Made by a program: the position numbers and the translations under genes
Source: an uncultured Porphyromonadaceae bacterium
GTDB lineage: Bacteria; Bacteroidota; Bacteroidia; Bacteroidales; Muribaculaceae
NCBI GenBank assembly: GCA_900541555.1
Contig: UQKE01000010.1
Location: 1 to 58,468, forward strand
Length of the DNA stretch: 58,468 nt
Direction of reading: 5' to 3'
Shown: positions 42,956 to 51,598 of the stretch, in pieces
Numbering within the stretch: the first letter of the stretch is position 1
Layout of the letters: every line of letters starts with the position of its first letter
The notes under the pieces: model-generated
The model's database searches: none
Told to the model about the DNA's origin: nothing
Seen by the model: the letters and a program-made list of their open reading frames with translations, nothing else

Positions 42956-45652
42956 TCATAATTTGAATCTGACGCCGATAATGACAGTCTGCCCGCTTCG
43001 TTCCTCGCGTTCAAGAATCCCATCTTTATAGCGTTGTATTTTTTGCGATAAATTTTCGTTGCGGCTGTTGCCTTCCACATATCGTACGAATTTGCTGTTC
43101 AGCAGATTTTCCCCTTTCGCGAACACGCAAAATTTGCCGAATGTTTTTTCTATGGAACAATCAAGTTGGAAGAAGCCATCCTCCCAAATATCGTCGTTGT
43201 AGAATTTCGACACTTCGCTCAACCGTTTTCCCGTATAATTGCAAGCGATCTGGCCTTCCCATCCATGGCGCGTGTCGCGATAAAGCAACGACAAATTGGC
43301 CACATGCCCTGCCTGCCCCGACAGCGGGCGCGTCTGATCGATATCCTGCGTCATAGTGGTTCCCGGCTTGTTGGGATTTTCCACTACCTGCGTTTTCGTT
43401 GTCGTGATAAATGAATGCGTAAACGTATAATTCGCTTTTATCCCAAAATTGCGGAAATATTTGGCCACATCGACTTCCACGCCGAAGTTTTGTGCCGTCC
43501 CGTAATTGTTCGGCGTGAAATAGAGGTCTTGTCCCGACGTGTCGAATCCGTATTCAATCGGATCTTTGATATGCTTGTAGAAAACGCCTACCATGAATTG
43601 CTCCGACGCGCTTGGGAAATATTCATACCGCAAATCGAGGTTGTCGGCCACCGTGTGTTTCAAATCCGGGTTACCTCGCTCCTTATAGTCCTCGTTAATC
43701 ACATTGTAAGGAACTATTTCAAAGAAGCTCGGCCGGTTCAACGCGCGATAGTAGGACAAATGTAGATTCCCGTCGCGATGCAACTCATATTTGGCATGAA
43801 AATCGGGAAGGACATCAGTATAGTTTTGTTCGCCTTCGTTGCGAGCGCCTGCCGTGGCAAATTTTAAATAGTATCCTTGCAACGTATGCTCCACTCTCAC
43901 GCCGGCTGTCAATTCAAAACGATTTGCCACATATTTTGCCGAAACATATCCGGCTGCTATCTGCTCCGAAGCGTCGTAATTGAGAGGATCGCTCAAATTG
44001 CCGGCGCGACGCACCTTCCAACTGATTTCATCGAACGTGTTCCAATCGCGTCCTTTCATCTGCGACGGCGCGTCGTCCGACGGGCTGAAAAAATATTCAT
44101 TGAAAAAGCTGTCGCGCTTTTTGTCGCGAAACATTCCGCCGACAGTTGCATCCAATGTCCGAGTGCCGTCAAACGCCCAATGATAGCCCAACCTCGCATA
44201 TCCTGCAAAGTCGCGGTCAGAATTGTGCTCCCATCGACGGGTAGTGCCCCAACGCGTCACCGTCTGCGCCCCGTTGACGGCAGTTGTCAGCCCTATCTCT
44301 GCATTGTCGGGCGTCTGATTGAACGCCTTGGATGCCGTGGCCGACCAATCGAACGTCAATGCGCGATTGTCGAGAAATGAATGTTCGCCGCTCAACACCG
44401 TGCTAAAAATATACTGCCGGTTCCATCTCAACCGAGTGGTTTCCCATTCAGGATTGACAGCGTCGCGCACTTGCGCGCTACGCAAATCCATATATCCTCC
44501 ATACAACGACAATTTATGCCCCACAGCAGCACGATAGTCGAATTTCGCATGCGCCCCGAGGCGCATCAATTGCTCCGAATAAAACCGCCGTGTCACGCCC
44601 GTATAAGTGTCTCCGGGTTGGTAATGCAACTCGCTTTCTTTTCCCCTGCTAATATTTTGGAAACTTCCGGCCAACATCATCCCGAGGCGGTTTGAGAAAA
44701 AGCGGTTTCCATAGGCAATTCCTCCCGTCATATCGGGGAGAGCGACAGATTGCGTCATCCGCAAATTAGACGTTGTGAAATCGTTGATGCCCACGCTATG
44801 TTCAAGCCCGTAAATCTCATTTGGCGAACGACGCTCAATTTTAGAACGAGGGAACGAAGCAAAATCATTGTCGAAAAACAACGCATTATAACCGGTTTGC
44901 AGATTAGCAGAAAACATTGGCGCGGAAGGCGCGTCCTTCATCACAACATTGATTGCTCCGCCAATTCCGTCGCCTTCCAAATCGGCTGTCATCGACTTGT
45001 GCACTTCCAACCGGTCGAGCAAATCGGCCGGGAATATGTCGAGAGGGACAAAACGATTCTTATTGTCGGGACTCGGGATTTTAACGCCATTGACCAACGT
45101 ATAATTATAGCGTTTATCCATCCCTCTGAGAATTGCATATTGGCCTTCTCCCGTATTGTTGCGTTCCACCGTCACCCCCGACATGCGGCGTACGATATTT
45201 GCCACCGTTTGGTCGTGGGCCAATTCAATCGCGCGTGCGCTCATTACATTCACGACATTGACAGATTTTCGCTCCAACAATAATGCCGCAGCATCGGAAT
45301 GCCCACGATTGCGTTCGGCCACGACAACTTCGTCAAGTACATTCTCGTCCGGTTGCAACACAATTTCAAATTCTGTACAATTTCCGGATTCTATCGTCGC
45401 TGCAAACGGTTTATATCCCAAATATTCACAAAGCAATGTCCATGCTTTCGTGCGCGAATAACCTGAAGATAGTTCGAAACTTCCATCCAAACCGGAAGTA
45501 GTCCCATCAGATTGTTGCTCTTTAACATAAATGGATGCACCAATTATCGGCTCGCCCGTATTCCCGTCTTTGACTATCCCGCGAACAACAGTTCGTGCGA
45601 AACTGTTTGCCGAGAAAAACAACACAATCAGTAGTAATGTAATCTTTTGCAT
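42956..45652 (-). CDS. TonB-dependent receptor with CarboxypepD_reg-like domain
   Basis: 898 residues. Signal peptide MQKITLLLIVLFFSANSFA, carboxypeptidase-regulatory-like domain (about 22-105: VVRGIVKDGNTGEPIIGASIYV), plug (about 120-240: IVRRMSGVTVERNNTGEGQYAILRG, DLEGDGIGGAINVVMKDAP), then a barrel ending GQTVIIGVRFKL. The plug motif RGMDKRYNYTLVNGVKIPSP is that of the TIGR01782-type receptors, distinct from SusC. First gene of a three-gene operon with the beta-helix lipoprotein and the acid phosphatase. Import of organic phosphate or a product of it is an inference from context. Confidence 0.87.
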   Translation of the reverse strand: MQKITLLLIVLFFSANSFARTVVRGIVKDGNTGEPIIGASIYVKEQQSDGTTSGLDGSFELSSGYSRTKAWTLLCEYLGYKPFAATIESGNCTEFEIVLQPDENVLDEVVVAERNRGHSDAAALLLERKSVNVVNVMSARAIELAHDQTVANIVRRMSGVTVERNNTGEGQYAILRGMDKRYNYTLVNGVKIPSPDNKNRFVPLDIFPADLLDRLEVHKSMTADLEGDGIGGAINVVMKDAPSAPMFSANLQTGYNALFFDNDFASFPRSKIERRSPNEIYGLEHSVGINDFTTSNLRMTQSVALPDMTGGIAYGNRFFSNRLGMMLAGSFQNISRGKESELHYQPGDTYTGVTRRFYSEQLMRLGAHAKFDYRAAVGHKLSLYGGYMDLRSAQVRDAVNPEWETTRLRWNRQYIFSTVLSGEHSFLDNRALTFDWSATASKAFNQTPDNAEIGLTTAVNGAQTVTRWGTTRRWEHNSDRDFAGYARLGYHWAFDGTRTLDATVGGMFRDKKRDSFFNEYFFSPSDDAPSQMKGRDWNTFDEISWKVRRAGNLSDPLNYDASEQIAAGYVSAKYVANRFELTAGVRVEHTLQGYYLKFATAGARNEGEQNYTDVLPDFHAKYELHRDGNLHLSYYRALNRPSFFEIVPYNVINEDYKERGNPDLKHTVADNLDLRYEYFPSASEQFMVGVFYKHIKDPIEYGFDTSGQDLYFTPNNYGTAQNFGVEVDVAKYFRNFGIKANYTFTHSFITTTKTQVVENPNKPGTTMTQDIDQTRPLSGQAGHVANLSLLYRDTRHGWEGQIACNYTGKRLSEVSKFYNDDIWEDGFFQLDCSIEKTFGKFCVFAKGENLLNSKFVRYVEGNSRNENLSQKIQRYKDGILEREERSGQTVIIGVRFKL

Positions 45653-45670
45653 AACCTTGAATCAGCGCGA

Positions 45671-45678
45671 CAAAATTA
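45671..45678 (-). promoter_or_regulatory. -7 element of the receptor/beta-helix/phosphatase operon
   Basis: Minus-strand TAATTTTG, 18 nt before the receptor start. The nearest upstream TTTG is only 14 nt away, so the -33 box is not ideal. Confidence 0.5.
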
Positions 45679-45750
45679 CGTTGATGATTTTGCAAAGCAT
45701 GTTTCATTCTTGTAAACATTATTTTACATTTCTGTAACACCGTTCCCGCC

Positions 45751-45791
45751 TAAAAAAGCAATCCGCAAGCAGTCGCCCGCTTGCGGATTAG
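45751..45791 (-). terminator. Terminator of the GNAT-nitrilase gene
   Basis: Perfect 11-bp stem AATCCGCAAGC/GCTTGCGGATT with an 8-nt loop; on the minus strand it runs into GCTTTTTTA. Confidence 0.88.
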
Positions 45792-45817
45792 CCTCTATTC
45801 GCCTCTGAAATAAAATA

Positions 45818-47365
45818 TCAATCGTCCGCTTTCTTTTTCAACCGCACTTCGTAAAGGTCGTTGCGGCGATCTTTCAAATTCTTCACACTCCCATAGGCAT
45901 GCAAATGGCTCAACAAATCGAGATCGACATCGGACACGAGAATCATCTCCGTGTTTGGCGTTGCCTCGGCCCGAGTGCCATCGGTCGGGAAAGCGAAGTC
46001 GCAAGGCGTAAACACGCCCGACTGAGCATATTGGATATCCATATTGTGCACACGTGGCAAATTGCCGACGCTGCCGGCGATGACGACGAAGCATTCATTC
46101 TCTATGGCACGCGCATGAGCGCATACGCGCACGCGAGAGTAGGCATTTTGCGTGTCGGTCAAGAACGGGACAAACAGAATCTGCATTCCCTCGTCGGCCA
46201 TCAGGCGCGACAACTCCGGAAATTCCACATCGTAGCAAATAAGCACGCCGATTTTCGCGCAATCCGTATCGAACGTCTTGATCATGTTGCCTCCACACAA
46301 TCCCCAGCTCTTTATCTCGTCGGGCGTGACGTGGATTTTCTCATACATCTCATACGACCCGTCGCGCCGGCACAAGAACCCCACATTGTAAAGGCCGCCG
46401 TCGCTCTTGACCGTCGGCATCGAGCCGGTTATGATATTGATGTTGTAGCTGATTGCCAACTTGATAAATCGCTCGCGTATTTCTTCCGTGTATTGTGCCA
46501 AGCCGCGAATGGCTTCCGACTCGCTTTCGTCGTTGAACCGCGCCATCAACGGAGCGTTGAAATATTCGGGAAACAGGATGAAATCGCTTTGATAATTGGA
46601 CACGGCATCGACAAAAAATTCCACTTGCTCAAACAAATCGTCGATCGTGCGATACGACCGCATTTGCCACTGCACGAGCCCGACGCGCACCGTCGTTTTC
46701 TTATTGACGAAATCCTGCGAAGGCGCTTGATAATAAATATTGTCCCATTGCAGCAAGCAAGCAAAATGTTTCGACTCCTCATCGTTCGGCAAATAATTGC
46801 GCATCACCTTCCTCACGTGAAAATCGTTCGACAATTGGAAAGTCAGCACAGGATCGAAAATCTCTTTCTGCCGCACCTTGTTGATATATTCGCGAGGACG
46901 CATCTTGTCTGCATATTTATGATAATTCGGGATGCGGCCGCCGAACATGATTGCTTTCAAATTAAGCGTTTCGCACAAATCCTTGCGATATTCGTACATG
47001 CGCCGCGCAAGCCGCAAACCGCGATATTCCGGATGGACAAACACTTCGATGCCATACAAAATGTTGCCTTTCGGATTGTGGGTGCTGAACGTTTCATTGC
47101 CGGTCACTTGCGCATAAGTGTGATCGTTTTTCACCAAGTTGTAATCGACAATCAGCGACAAAGCGCAACCCACGATTTTATCGTCGACCACCGTCACGAT
47201 TTGTCCTTCGGGAAATATGTCGATCAACTTTTTAATTTGAGCGCGCGTCCAAAACACATCGCTGCCGTCGGAATAGACACGCTTAAACGATTGGGACAAT
47301 TGTTCGTAATCTTCCATTTGAAGATTACGTATCATCACTTTGTTAATTTTCAATGAATCTTCCAT
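45818..47365 (-). CDS. GNAT acetyltransferase-carbon-nitrogen hydrolase (nitrilase) fusion
   Basis: 515 residues from the ATG at 47365. Residues about 10-205 form a GNAT domain (IRNLQMEDYEQLSQSF, EVFVHPEYRGLRLARRMYEYRKDL). Residues about 225-500 form a nitrilase-family hydrolase with the catalytic triad: Glu in LFPEYFNAPL, Lys in EKIHVTPDE and Cys in IGVLICYDVEFPE. This two-domain layout is a known family; it may act on an amide released or acetylated in one chain of reactions, but substrates are not known to me. A terminator follows; upstream lies the hairpin-promoter region at 47.48-47.62 kb. Confidence 0.88.
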   Translation of the reverse strand: MEDSLKINKVMIRNLQMEDYEQLSQSFKRVYSDGSDVFWTRAQIKKLIDIFPEGQIVTVVDDKIVGCALSLIVDYNLVKNDHTYAQVTGNETFSTHNPKGNILYGIEVFVHPEYRGLRLARRMYEYRKDLCETLNLKAIMFGGRIPNYHKYADKMRPREYINKVRQKEIFDPVLTFQLSNDFHVRKVMRNYLPNDEESKHFACLLQWDNIYYQAPSQDFVNKKTTVRVGLVQWQMRSYRTIDDLFEQVEFFVDAVSNYQSDFILFPEYFNAPLMARFNDESESEAIRGLAQYTEEIRERFIKLAISYNINIITGSMPTVKSDGGLYNVGFLCRRDGSYEMYEKIHVTPDEIKSWGLCGGNMIKTFDTDCAKIGVLICYDVEFPELSRLMADEGMQILFVPFLTDTQNAYSRVRVCAHARAIENECFVVIAGSVGNLPRVHNMDIQYAQSGVFTPCDFAFPTDGTRAEATPNTEMILVSDVDLDLLSHLHAYGSVKNLKDRRNDLYEVRLKKKADD

Positions 47366-47480
47366 AATTGCCGCGAAATTACACCGTTTTTTCCGTCTCG
47401 GCAATAAATACGCCCCCCGATTTTTCAATTCCCGCCATATCCCAACTCATCAACCGAAAGAAGAATGCAATACGCTGACT

Positions 47481-47621
47481 TGCGCCTCGGAAGAACAATT
47501 CCAAGCAAGCTTGATTGTTCTTCGCTCGATTTGCGATATCTTTCGATAAAATAAGCTGTGCCTCGGAAGAGGAAAAATGAATGAATTCTTTTTCCTCTTC
47601 TCTCGGCTTGCATTATCTTTG
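47481..47621 (+). promoter_or_regulatory. Tandem hairpin-promoter units A and B
   Basis: Two units, each GCCTCGG-hairpin-CTCGxxTTGC-TATCTTT. Unit A has hairpin arms GAAGAACAAT (47490-47499) and ATTGTTCTTC (47514-47523), with an inner CAAGC/GCTTG stem, and a weak -7 TATCTTTC (47537-47544). Unit B has arms GAAGAGGAAAAA (47566-47577) and TTTTTCCTCTTC (47589-47600), with an inner GAAT/ATTC stem, and a perfect -7 TATCTTTG (47614-47621). Unit B should drive the YgjP-like gene at 47627. The same two-unit arrangement recurs before gltX. Confidence 0.75.
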
Positions 47622-47626
47622 TCCCT

Positions 47627-48334
47627 ATGGGAACAAAACGAATATTGCAAGATCCCGATTTCGGAAAAATCGAAATACGCACAAACCGCCGCGCCCGCAA
47701 CATGACCATGCGAGCGAAACCCGACGGATTGCATGTGACAGTCCCACCGTTCTCAAAGACAGCCGACGTGTTGGCGGCAATCGCCCCATACAAGGATCGT
47801 CTGCTTGATGCATACCGCAAATTGCAACTGCCGCCGCTCGCTCCCGGCTTTCAAATCAACGCCGAATGCTTCAAACTGTCTGTCGAGCAAGGGAAATTGC
47901 CGCATTTCACCGTGCGAACGACCGCCGAAGGACAAGCCACCGTGTTTTGCCCGCCCAATGCCGACTACACACGGGCGGATACCCAAAAACTATTGCGTTG
48001 CGCCATTATCCGCGCCTTAAAACGCCGCGCGGAAATATTCTTGCCGCCCCTGCTCGAAGAATGGGCACGCCGATTCAATCTTTCGTACCGGAAAGTGCGC
48101 ATCACCGGAGCAAAATCGAGATGGGGAAGTTGTTCCTCGGCAAAAACAATCAGCCTGTCCTGCTATCTGATGCTTTTGCCGGCGCATTTGGCCGACTACG
48201 TGATACTCCACGAACTTGCCCATACGAAAGAAATGAACCACAGCCCCGCATTCTACGCGCTCCTCGATTCCTTCACCGAAGGGCAAGCCCGCAAGCTGCG
48301 CGAAGAATTGAAGCACTTCCGTTGTCCTTTTTAG
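47627..48334 (+). CDS. YgjP/SprT-like zinc metallopeptidase (DUF45)
   Basis: 235 residues. The C-terminal metallopeptidase core contains ITGAKSRWGSCSSAKTISLSCYL, then the zinc motif HELAH at 195-199 and NHSPAFY with a third possible ligand, His205. This is the YgjP-like (DUF45/M48-related) family, whose substrates are unknown. The N-terminal half is the usual beta-rich DUF45 lead (RRARNMTMRAKPDGLHVTVP). The ATG at 47627 is only 5 nt after a consensus -7 box, so the transcript may be leaderless; the next in-frame Met is residue 26. Confidence 0.88.
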   Translation: MGTKRILQDPDFGKIEIRTNRRARNMTMRAKPDGLHVTVPPFSKTADVLAAIAPYKDRLLDAYRKLQLPPLAPGFQINAECFKLSVEQGKLPHFTVRTTAEGQATVFCPPNADYTRADTQKLLRCAIIRALKRRAEIFLPPLLEEWARRFNLSYRKVRITGAKSRWGSCSSAKTISLSCYLMLLPAHLADYVILHELAHTKEMNHSPAFYALLDSFTEGQARKLREELKHFRCPF

Positions 48335-48397
48335 AAGCATTAACATGCTTATTGCGTTTATTAAGCCTCAACACGCGGCAAAACACGAGAAAAAGCG

Positions 48398-48405
48398 TAC
48401 TTTTG
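48398..48405 (+). promoter_or_regulatory. -7 element of the dacB operon
   Basis: TACTTTTG matches TAnnTTTG, 49 nt before the dacB start. The -33 box is unclear. Confidence 0.5.
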
Positions 48406-48454
48406 TATCGTTCGCTTACGAACGATTCACACACGCTACCCAACGAATGCCAAA

Positions 48455-49972
48455 ATGAAGAAAATCAACCATATATTATTGATTGCCATTCTGTTGCTGA
48501 CCGGCTTTGCCGACCGCCAGCCCGTATCGGCAATCACAACTTCTTTGTCGTCTGTCGAAACTGCCGACTCCTGCATGGCAAATACCGCACAAATGGATTC
48601 TGCCATCGCCAAATTCACGAAATCATCTGCCATGGCCAAAGCAAACATTGGCATTTGCATCATGGATTTGCGCACAGGAGAAACGCTGGCTTCCTACAAG
48701 CCGCAAACAAAGCTGATACCGGCCTCAATCATGAAAATTGTCACGTCGGCAGCCGGATTAAAATACCTTTCTCCAAACTTCAAATTCCGCACTTTCCTCG
48801 AATATTCCGGCGACATTGACAACGACGGCACGCTCCGTGGAGACCTGATCATCGAAGGCGGCACCGACCCGACGTTGGGTTCGCAATACTTCAACGAGCG
48901 CGAAACGTTCATAGATGCGGCCGTGGAAACCGTGAAATCGTGGGGCATTCGAGCCATCGAAGGCACTATCCGCACAAAGGAATCCATCCGCATCGACCAA
49001 GCAATCCCGTCCAATTGGATGAACAGCGACATTACGGAATATTATGGAGCAGGCATCTACTCCATCAACTACAACGACAACCTTTTTTCGCTCATCATCG
49101 ATTCATCCGGCTCGAAAGTGACAGTGGCCGACACCATACCCCATCTTGCATCGCTCAAAATAGACAACCAAATGCGCCGCGGGACGCAACGAAAAGGCCG
49201 CTACTCGCCGATCGTCTCACGTAAAAGAAACAGTTCCACGCTGACTCTAAGCGGCACGATACGCCGCATGAACGATCCGATCGAATTGGTTACGACAATG
49301 CCCCATCCGGCAGAAGGACTGTGTTTCGACTTGAAACAGACGCTGGAAGCAGAAGGCATTCTTGTGGCAGGCAGCAGCATGCACCTCGACGACAATAGCG
49401 AAACATTTCGAATGCTAAGCTACGAATCGCCGGCATTGCCGGAAATCATACATTCCCTTTTATGCCGAAGCGACAACATGTATGCCGAAGCCGTTTTCCG
49501 CATGCTCGGGCAGCGTTTGGGAGGCGGCACTTCGACAGACAACGGCTCCAACGCCGTGCAAACCATACTTCGCCAATGGGACATCAATCCCGACGGCATG
49601 GACATCTACGACGGTTCGGGACTCGGCCGTGCAAACCACATCACTCCCCAATTTCTTGCCACCGTATTGCGAACTGCCGCCCGCGACTGGAACATCAACG
49701 ACATCTTCCCTTCCCTTCTTCCCAAAGCAGGAAAAGAAGGCACTGTGAAATCGTTGCTTGCCGACAGCCCACTTGCCGGAAACATCGCATTGAAATCCGG
49801 AAGCATGAACGGCGTAAAATGCTATGCCGGCTACTATCCGGCTGTCGAGCCGAAATATGCCGTGGTGCTCATGGTCAACGGCTACCGTTGCAACTACGAC
49901 GATTTGACACAAGAAATCGAGCAACTCTTCATTGGATTATTTTCGTCTCAACATTCAGAACAAAACTCATAA
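48455..49972 (+). CDS. dacB: D-alanyl-D-alanine carboxypeptidase/endopeptidase (PBP4 type)
   Basis: 505 residues, peptidase family S13. A signal peptide (about 1-26) precedes the penicillin-binding fold. Active-site motifs are present: SIMK with Ser91 and Lys94, SDN in LLCRSDNMYAEAVFRMLG, and KSG in LKSGSMNGVKCYAGYY. The inserted domain between the first two motifs (about 115-300) is typical of the class. It trims or cleaves peptidoglycan peptides in the periplasm. It heads an apparent operon with the acidic protein, rsmI and the coiled-coil lipoprotein. Confidence 0.92.
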   Translation: MKKINHILLIAILLLTGFADRQPVSAITTSLSSVETADSCMANTAQMDSAIAKFTKSSAMAKANIGICIMDLRTGETLASYKPQTKLIPASIMKIVTSAAGLKYLSPNFKFRTFLEYSGDIDNDGTLRGDLIIEGGTDPTLGSQYFNERETFIDAAVETVKSWGIRAIEGTIRTKESIRIDQAIPSNWMNSDITEYYGAGIYSINYNDNLFSLIIDSSGSKVTVADTIPHLASLKIDNQMRRGTQRKGRYSPIVSRKRNSSTLTLSGTIRRMNDPIELVTTMPHPAEGLCFDLKQTLEAEGILVAGSSMHLDDNSETFRMLSYESPALPEIIHSLLCRSDNMYAEAVFRMLGQRLGGGTSTDNGSNAVQTILRQWDINPDGMDIYDGSGLGRANHITPQFLATVLRTAARDWNINDIFPSLLPKAGKEGTVKSLLADSPLAGNIALKSGSMNGVKCYAGYYPAVEPKYAVVLMVNGYRCNYDDLTQEIEQLFIGLFSSQHSEQNS

Positions 49973-49984
49973 AACAAACGCGTC

Positions 49985-50833
49985 ATGAAACCGAAGATCC
50001 AACAAATGCTGGCAGAAGCCTACGAATTGGAAGGGCTGTTGCTCCTTGCCGAAAACCGAGGAGAAGAAACATCCGACCTCATATACGAAACAATCAAAGA
50101 AAAGATCGACAACCTGCACGCCTTGCTGCAAAGGAAACTGCGCAACGGAAACGAATATGCATCCGAACCGATCGGCGTGACGGGATTAGACTTGATGCAT
50201 ACCGTCACGGAAGTCGACCCGAGAGCTTTCGACGGCGAAGACATTGCTCCATTTGAGCCGACACACCCATGCGCCGACGAACAAATCTTCGAATCGGAAT
50301 CCGAATTGGAGGGAATGCCGCTCTTCGCGGATGGGAAAACGCCCGAAACCGAAGTCCAAGAAACCACGACTTCGGAAACGCCCGCCGACGACGGCATGGC
50401 GGTGGAGGACGAACGCGACGAAGAAGCATCCAACCTCATCGAAACCGAAACGCAACCGGCCGAGTTGCCGGAAGACGCGACAACTTCAAGCTATCCCGAA
50501 AAAGAAGACGACGCGCCTTTCGACGCGGCATGGGAGGATGAAGAATCGCCAATCGAAGCAAACGACGAAAACGACACGGTGCGATTAGACGAAATTCTCA
50601 GCCGTAACCTCTCGAAAGATCTCCGTTCCGCATTTTCGCTCAACGACACATTCCGCTTCCGCCGCGAACTGTTTGCCAACAACGCGGCCGACATGACCGA
50701 TGCCATACACCTTGTGGAAGCCATGAAGTCTTTCACGGAAGCAGAAGAATACTTTTACGACGACCTCGGATGGGACAAAGACTCGGAAGAAGTGAAAGCG
50801 TTCATGACAATCATCAAAAATCATTTTCTTTAA
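49985..50833 (+). CDS. Acidic protein of unknown function, conserved upstream of rsmI
   Basis: 282 residues, no signal peptide. A helical N terminus (1-55) with coiled-coil character is followed by a very acidic, Glu/Asp/Thr/Pro-rich stretch (about 75-195) that is likely disordered. The C-terminal helical block (about 200-282: RLDEILSRNLSKDLRSAFSLNDTFRFRRELFANN ... LVEAMKSFTEAEEYFYDDLGW in parts) looks conserved. I recognise such proteins as Bacteroidales hypotheticals next to rsmI but no function is known to me. It lies 12 bp after dacB and 3 bp before rsmI. Confidence 0.75.
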   Translation: MKPKIQQMLAEAYELEGLLLLAENRGEETSDLIYETIKEKIDNLHALLQRKLRNGNEYASEPIGVTGLDLMHTVTEVDPRAFDGEDIAPFEPTHPCADEQIFESESELEGMPLFADGKTPETEVQETTTSETPADDGMAVEDERDEEASNLIETETQPAELPEDATTSSYPEKEDDAPFDAAWEDEESPIEANDENDTVRLDEILSRNLSKDLRSAFSLNDTFRFRRELFANNAADMTDAIHLVEAMKSFTEAEEYFYDDLGWDKDSEEVKAFMTIIKNHFL

Positions 50834-50836
50834 GCC

Positions 50837-51598
50837 ATGGCCGAAAAGAAACCGTCCGGCGCCGAAGGAAAACTCTTTATCGTTCCAACCCCCATAGGAA
50901 ATTTGGACGACATGACCATACGCGCCGTCAATGTGTTGAAAGACGTCGACACAATCCTTGCGGAAGACACCCGCAACAGCGGCTTTTTGCTGAAACATTT
51001 CGGCATCGCGACAAAAATGCAAAGCCACCATAAATTCAACGAACACGAAACGACAGAAAACATCGTCGGCCGATTGAAAGCAGGCGAACGGATCGCACTG
51101 ATTTCCGATGCAGGAACACCGGGCATCTCCGACCCGGGATTCATGCTCGCGAGAGCATGCCGGCATGAAAACATTCCGGTGGAATGCTTGCCCGGCGCAA
51201 CGGCGTTCGTGCCGGCTCTTGTCGATTCCGGCCTGCCCTGCGACAAATTCTGCTTTGAAGGATTCCTCCCTCAAAAAAAAGGAAGAAACACGCGATTGGC
51301 GGAATTGCAAAAGGAAACACGCACAATCGTTTTCTACGAATCGCCTTTGAGATTGGCAAAAACTTTGAAACAGTTTGTCGAAACGTTCGGCGGAGACAGA
51401 GAAGCAAGCGTCAGCCGCGAAATATCGAAACTCCACGAAGAGACACGCCGCGGGACACTAAGCGAACTTTCAGAACATTTTTCATTGAACGAACCTCGTG
51501 GCGAAATTGTTATTATCGTAGCCGGCAATCCGGAAACGAATGCCGGCAAAAAAGACAAATACGCCCATTTTAAAACAAACAAAGAACTCCGACAATGA
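50837..51598 (+). CDS. rsmI: 16S rRNA (cytidine(1402)-2'-O)-methyltransferase RsmI
   Basis: 253 residues, of the tetrapyrrole-methylase fold. RsmI 2'-O-methylates C1402 in the ribosomal P site. The N-terminal signature LFIVPTPIGNLDDMTIRAV is at about 14-32, then LAEDTRNSGFLLKHFGI, and the SAM-site ISDAGTPGISDPG. The chain lacks the longer C-terminal HTH-like part seen in some homologs, but sits within the family range. Its stop overlaps the next gene start by ATGA, indicating coupled translation. Confidence 0.93.
   Translation: MAEKKPSGAEGKLFIVPTPIGNLDDMTIRAVNVLKDVDTILAEDTRNSGFLLKHFGIATKMQSHHKFNEHETTENIVGRLKAGERIALISDAGTPGISDPGFMLARACRHENIPVECLPGATAFVPALVDSGLPCDKFCFEGFLPQKKGRNTRLAELQKETRTIVFYESPLRLAKTLKQFVETFGGDREASVSREISKLHEETRRGTLSELSEHFSLNEPRGEIVIIVAGNPETNAGKKDKYAHFKTNKELRQ

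Noticed and set aside
45899..47356. A 485-codon plus-strand open frame opposite the GNAT-nitrilase gene
   Set aside because: Antisense shadow of a gene with intact catalytic motifs; no protein-like features.
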